Shown piece after piece: positions 58,780-64,000 of a stretch of DNA of 64,000 nucleotides. Where the stretch lies: NCBI GenBank assembly GCA_964247055.1, contig OZ176050.1:2728001-2792000 (forward strand), read 5' to 3'. Below the pieces are notes generated by a model that saw only the letters and a list, made by a program, of their open reading frames with translations, made no database searches and was not told where the DNA came from. This stretch comes from Paragordius varius (taxonomy: Eukaryota > Nematomorpha). The position numbers and the translations under genes were made by a program. Numbering within the stretch: the first letter of the stretch is position 1; each line of letters starts with the position of its first letter.

Positions 58780-59345
58780 ACATCCTAAAATTGGGACATC
58801 TCCAAAACACGATTGAAACGTACATATCAAGTTTTTGCTCTTAAAATGTTTTTTTTAGTTAATGAGATTTTTTAACCATAATATACATTTATTTGCCTAT
58901 TAGTGATTAAATAATATAAAAAATGGGAGCAAAAAAGTTTGATGAGGATTTTTTGAATAAATTGTATAATGCGCCTAAAAGGCTTAAGAAAGCATATTTT
59001 TAAATTTACTTAATACTTTAAACCATGGTTTTCAAAAGGGTGGCAATGCCCCACCCAGGGGTAGAAAAATTTGGGGGGGGGGAGCAAAGATTTTGGAGAA
59101 TTTAATGAAAAATACTAGAAACAAATTGAAGGTAATGCGAATCTTAGGTGAAAATTATCAAAATGTGTCTTAGATATGGAAAAATATTTTGACATTGATA
59201 CTAGGAATTTGAATATTTATCTTTGTTTTTTTTTGGGGAGGGGGGGGGCACAATTTTTTTGGTTTGGTGGTGCTTAAAAAAGGTTGGGAACCACTGCTTT
59301 AAACACTTTTTAAGATATTCAAATATTAAATCGCTTTGGATAAAA
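58780..59345 (+). repeat. Dispersed repeat R2, copy 2, split by a MITE
   Basis: Resembles 36570-36880 in the same order of blocks up to about 59023, where a 273-bp hAT MITE intervenes. The boundary after the MITE is approximate. Confidence 0.6.
59024..59296. mobile_element. hAT MITE with perfect 8-bp target duplication
   Basis: Ends CATGGTTTTCAAAAGGGTGG and, from the right, CAGTGGTTCCCAACC then TTTTTTAAGCACCACC, the widespread hAT CAGTGGTTCCCAA terminus. Flanked exactly by ctttaaac at 59016-59023 and 59297-59304. It contains two G-runs (about 59070-59083 and 59236-59249) and no transposase. The identical duplication suggests a recent insertion into R2. Confidence 0.9.
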
Positions 59346-60638
59346 TTAACCCAAAAGGTAAAGGAGCGATAATAATCATTAAGGTACACTTTCTGTCGTT
59401 TTTTTATTTAACGAAAACACGATTTTTTTTATTTTACAGTAACATCAATTTAACGATGCGCTGAAGGTCAATAAATTAAAGTATATTATAGGCAACAATA
59501 AAATTTAAAGTGGATCTAACTTTTGCTAAAATGTACGCTCAACTAAATAATAAGCATGAATACGTGTCCATTAATATTAAACCATTAGTATAAAAGGCAT
59601 GCGTGCACACATTATGATAAAAATTTATTTAGATATACACATATATAAAGATAAATATGAAATTTGAAATGAAATGTTAACTAAAAGCACATCACGAGTG
59701 AGGTATAATGGAATCGAAGAACCACTCAATTTGGAACATATGGCTAATAAATTTATACAGCAAGCAGTTTTGATTTGCATATAATGTATATTTATGTAAA
59801 ACTAGTACAAAATATTTTAAACTTTAATATTTAAGCACACGATATTTTCACATCTAGTATACATGTATTTTGAATTTAAATTGACAGTTAAAACGGTTAA
59901 ATATTATTTTTTTAGTAACATAAAGAATATTTTATGATAAGCCTATTGCGCTAAAAATTAAATAATATAAAACTTTAAATATTATACCTAATTTTAAACG
60001 TACGCTACATTTTCTCCAAAGCCTTCAATCAATATTAATTATGTTATCCCATGACATGATGGAAAAACCATATTTAAGTGTGAAATTTAAAACATTAATA
60101 ATTCCCATTAATAAAATAAGTAGTATATTGAGCAATTTTTTTATTATAAAAATAATACTAGTTAGTTATACATAAGAATATATATGTTAAAGTTTGTGAA
60201 GAAACCTTTTCATTATTACTTTTATATACGTATAAAATTACAAAAATTATAATGTTTCAATGGTATTTGGTCACAGAAGATATCTATTATTGTCATCATA
60301 CAAAAAATGGAATATAAAATATCTAATATTTATAAGCCATTTCGGCAATCAAAAATAAGCATTTTCCTTACAAAAATTGAAATTAAATTTTTGGATTGTA
60401 TTAAATTAATACAGATTATCTGGATGTATATATATATATATATAAATCATATAAATATATTGCAGGATTTAAAATAAAGTAAAGGTGTCAAACACATAAG
60501 ACGTGATTAATAATTAATGATTTTATAAGGCACAAAATATAAATTTGGAGCTATCTAGATGTAATCCTTGATTAGATGCGTTATATATGATAGATGTGAC
60601 ATTTAGACTAGATTATATGCAATGATACATCAAAATAA

Positions 60639-60641
<3 letters not shown>

Positions 60642-60671
<30 letters not shown>
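60642..60671. repeat. (AT)n microsatellite
   Basis: About 15 AT dinucleotides in the spacer. Confidence 0.9.
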
Positions 60672-60677
<6 letters not shown>

Positions 60678-60860
60678 CCAAATTACAACTGTAGACTAAT
60701 CCCCATTTTAGGGTAATTTTATCTTTTTTTTGGCATACGAAAGATGGGTGTGTGTGTGTCTATGTGCACAAAAAAATTAATGTGGTAAGAAAACAAAATA
60801 AAAAGTATCAACATTATTAAAGAGAGATCCATCTATCTTTGCGTTTTTTATGCACGTATC

Positions 60861-62646
60861 CTACGTTTTCCAAACGGCATTAAATGCTTCCATTAAGCTG
60901 TCATAAATCATAAATGTAATTCCAACATCAAGGCAAACTCGACTAAGCCTTGGCACTGTGCCTTTGTAAAATCTAAAATCAAAATTTTTTTTAGATAATT
61001 TAAAAGAAAAGTAAAACAGAAAAATAGTACGTATAGTGTGTTACTTACGCGGAAAAACCTTCATTCTTGGCAATCTTCAATGCGCAATCCAAAGTATTTT
61101 TATACTTTTTGGCTTCCAAACTCTATTGTTTTAAACAAATGGGAAAAAGTTTAAATTTAAAATAAATGTCGTAATTTATAAATTCCATATTTCGATCGCA
61201 GTATTTTTAAGAATAAATAGTAAACCTAAAAATTTAATGGAAATATTGTAATTAATTAGTTATAACTAATTAATTAAATTATAACAAAAATAAATAGCTT
61301 CTTTAAAGAGCAGAAAGACCAGTGCTAACCCACATAAAATAACTATAAACATAATAAATTAAACCAAACCTTGAACCAAATTTAAATATTTAAAGACGGC
61401 TACATTACAATATAATTACACGCTTTCAAACAAACAGATAAAATATATTTTGTTATTTAAGCAAATAAATACGGGAAAACTAAACGGAAAACCGTAATAG
61501 TATACCAATGACAGCTCAAGTTCACCCTTGAATAATTCAAATTCCCTATAAAATAATTAAGCGGTTTCAATTATTAAAAACTACCTATATTTTTTATATT
61601 TTAAAATGAATTCGTTTAACTTTAACATAATACTAAAAAAATAATAGAATATGCCAAGAAATAATTAATATTAATATAGCCTAAAAACACATAATATATT
61701 TTTAATGTGATTTTGAATTGTTCAAGGGTTGTGAATTTTTAAAGGGTATATTTAAAAATGGTATATAAAAGGTAGACTTGAAACCTACCTAACCTTACAA
61801 TAGTGCATTGCGAAGAATAGCATGAATTACTGCCAAAAAACTCCATATCAGGAGGAATTCATTAATCTACCTTAAAACCTTTGCAATCTATAAAGAACAG
61901 GTGATTAAAACCTTGATCTACGCTAAATAAGTGATCCTTATTAATAAACAATTAAATGTAAACTAGTTTATTTTTCAATTATTTTGTAAGTCAAAAACTG
62001 CCATTAGGTCGAAAGGTGGTTTAGTTTAAGATGTAACATTGAAAGTTAAAGTTATTTAAAAATTGCAAGTCATAAGACATGCATAATCTAATAAAAAAAC
62101 CATTTTATAATAATCATTTGATTAAAACGTTCAAACATCAAATAACTTTGCCAACAATAATTATAATCACTTATGTTCGTGAAAGTAATTTACAATACGT
62201 TATATTCAGAATTCATAAAATTGGGTTGATTAAATTTCGTATATATTAAATAATTACTGTAAAAAATTCAAAAAAAAACAATATACATTTTTAACCCTTG
62301 ATAATATTTACATAATCTATATGATTATAATTGTTGTTACCAATTTACATCTCTATTTTTAATTTTGCGACCCAAGAAACAGGTTTAATTTAAATGTTTG
62401 ATATGGTTGTCTTTTAAAAATGTGCCTGTATGATTTCAATACAAAAGTTCCAATTAATTAATTTATGTTTCCAACATATTTAAATATTTAAAACTGTATG
62501 TAAAAATTTGCTTAAATCCTACTTGCATTCTAGTCTTGACGACATCAATGGGAGTATTACCAAATACTGATGCGGCCCCAGCCACTGCACCGAAAATCCC
62601 GGTTGCAATTTTATTTACGGGTTTTGAAGAATCGCCTCCGCGATAC
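60861..62646 (-). CDS. SLC25A1: Mitochondrial tricarboxylate (citrate) carrier, 3' part
   Basis: Three reverse-strand exons are visible: 62646-62523, 61122-61049 and 60972-60861 (stop TAG 60863-60861). They encode the last carrier repeat: [16 protein letters not shown], then the signature [12 protein letters not shown] (P-x-D-x2-K-x-R), [12 protein letters not shown], and [20 protein letters not shown] ending NAVWKT. This matches SLC25A1 (VFGNTPLDVIKTRMQ ... [15 protein letters not shown] ... VWKTD) more closely than other SLC25 members. The protein exports citrate from the matrix in exchange for malate. The 62646 end is an acceptor that continues a codon begun in an earlier exon; the first two repeats were not found up to 64000, so they lie beyond the window or in a long intron. 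The 1.4-kb intron holds MITE copy D. Confidence 0.9.
61501..61765. mobile_element. MITE of the TACCATT/CCTTGAACA family, copy D
   Basis: About 265 bp in a citrate-carrier intron. The left end reads TATACCAATGACAGCTCAAG then TTCACCCTTGAATAATTC. The right end, reverse-complemented, reads ATACCATTTTTAAATATACC and later ACCCTTGAACAATTC. It matches copies A-C. No ORF. Confidence 0.7.
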
Positions 62647-64000
62647 CTAAAATCAAAAAAAATATTATTTTTAGAGATTAAACAAAAACGAATTACTCAA
62701 AATAAAAAAGTATAAATATGTAATATAATTAATTAATATTTGACAAAAAGGATACGATTTTGTGAGAAGATGCTTTTTTAGATTTAAATTAATGTATTTT
62801 TCTTCGGGAAAAAATACCATATTAATTAAAATATGCATAAAATATGTCATATTATCAAAAGTCTAAATACGATAACGTGGTACATATTTGACACAGGTTA
62901 CAAAAATCAAACCCGATAAACAATACAAAGGGTCTACGAAAATGATATTAGGGAGAATCAATTATAAAATTTACCGATACCGAAAGGTGAAATCTATAAT
63001 TTAAACAGAACCCTTAAATTCAAACCCAAGGATTGGAATGGGCTCAATCTCAGTCGGCCAAATGATATTTTCAATAAACTTCTACGTTCACCTATAGAGG
63101 TAATAACCAAATTATTCCAAAAAAAATTTAACCTTCTCTCCCTCAAGATGATTAAAATCTATACTTATTGCTATCTCCTAATGATTACAAAGCATACAAC
63201 TATATATCAAACTTTATTAAGTAAATGCATCAATGTCTTTCTTTAAAATTCGTTTAAATCGTATACAAGGTGTAATTAACCCTGAAATAGCCAATAAACA
63301 AGCGGGGAAAAGACGTAGAGATATTATCTGCAACATCCGTTTAATCGAAGAATCAAATCAGAAAAAATGATTTTTTGAAGGCGTTCGACAATATCAGTCA
63401 GATTTTGATCTGGAAAGATAATCAGATGCAAGTTTCGACACACATAAAATAAATCTTACAATGCCACGTTTCCAACTCTGCACGATATATCCGTGCACCA
63501 TAGCTCATAATTTCGGATACAAATGACGAAAGAGTGACGCTTCCAACAATTTTTAACGTGTCTTTAGAAAATATTGTACGAACCATAAACAAGAATTACG
63601 GTTTATTTGACAAGCCCCTTCACCAAGTAAATGATTAATTAATTTGGCTAATAGATCAAAAATACTCTAAAAGGATTTTATATACAAATGCGCAAATTTG
63701 TTTATCCATCAAAGAAAAAAATAATAATATACATTAATCCAATAATTTTACAACATCCATAGGCCAAATGACTGAGGTACTTCTTTAAAACATATGAAGT
63801 CTCGACAACTATTGTATTGTATATGTAGCTTAAGTCGTTGTTTAATTATATCTTTTTTTTGCGCAAGTGAGCGTCAATTTGATTTGTTTTAAGTAAGAAT
63901 TATAAGATTTCGTAATGAAAAATTTGTGTTTTAAGTTGAGTTTTGTGTCCAGAGCATTAAACAACGGCCGAACTTTCTATTTTCTTATACATTATTTGTC
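62647..64000. other. Intron or upstream region with a coding-like decayed patch
   Basis: 62980-63560 has higher G+C and longer open stretches than its flanks, on both strands. Forward readings include KPKDWNGLNLSRPNDIFNKL and, in another frame, NRIQGVINPEIANKQAGKRR. Several stops interrupt them. I recognise no family. It does not read as the missing carrier exons. Elsewhere nothing is seen. Confidence 0.4.

Larger units (their letters stand above)
56881..60860. other. Intergenic region, M13 peptidase to citrate carrier
   Basis: Long AT-rich spacer with R2 copy 2 and its inserted MITE (58780-59345), and microsatellites near 58056 and 60642. Upstream of the peptidase no promoter motif is defensible. 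An AATAAA for the carrier (reverse strand) lies at about 60797. Confidence 0.5.

Overview
This window looks like nuclear DNA of an invertebrate animal, roughly three quarters A+T. Genes are split by GT-AG introns, spacers are long and AT-rich, and transposon debris is abundant. Conserved animal genes include a GABA-A-type receptor subunit closest by eye to arthropod GRD, a TFAP2 transcription factor, a ZDHHC16-like palmitoyltransferase, an M13 endopeptidase and a mitochondrial citrate carrier. The receptor hints at a protostome, but I cannot name the phylum. No operons, tRNA, rRNA or CRISPR arrays were seen. All exon models are hand-spliced from splice signals, reading phase and remembered family motifs; no transcript or database was consulted.

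Layout. 1-189 is the possible 3' end of a gene entering from the left. 1242-6264 (+) is the GRD-like receptor, 9 exons. 8983-11350 (+) is a 3-beta-HSD/NSDHL-like short-chain dehydrogenase. 11787-14551 (-) is MOCS1A, with a LINE fragment in an intron. 14819-21455 is a transposon block: a 4.1 kb hAT holding a second hAT that holds a Helitron, then another TIR element. 21802-23267 (-) is an acid lipase. 26371-26850 (-) is an unrecognised Asn-rich ORF. 28527-41318 (+) is a very large TFAP2 gene with two candidate first exons. 45331-47704 (+) is ZDHHC16-like. 49234-56880 (-) is a complete 19-exon neprilysin/ECE-type peptidase with a Helitron in one intron. 60861-62646 (-) is the 3' part of a citrate carrier whose 5' exons were not found.

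The genes have unrelated roles (ion channel, steroid and lipid metabolism, molybdenum cofactor, transcription, palmitoylation, peptide cleavage, citrate export), so no pathway or system is implied.

The most striking feature is intron size. MOCS1A, the lipase, ZDHHC16 and the M13 peptidase contain introns of only 21-33 nt beside ordinary introns of 50 nt to several kb. One 21-nt intron interrupts the radical-SAM cysteine motif in a multiple of three without a stop. The second theme is layered transposition: a four-copy MITE family, one copy with a 21-bp tandem array in its inverted repeat, nested hAT/Helitron copies, and several foldback repeats.
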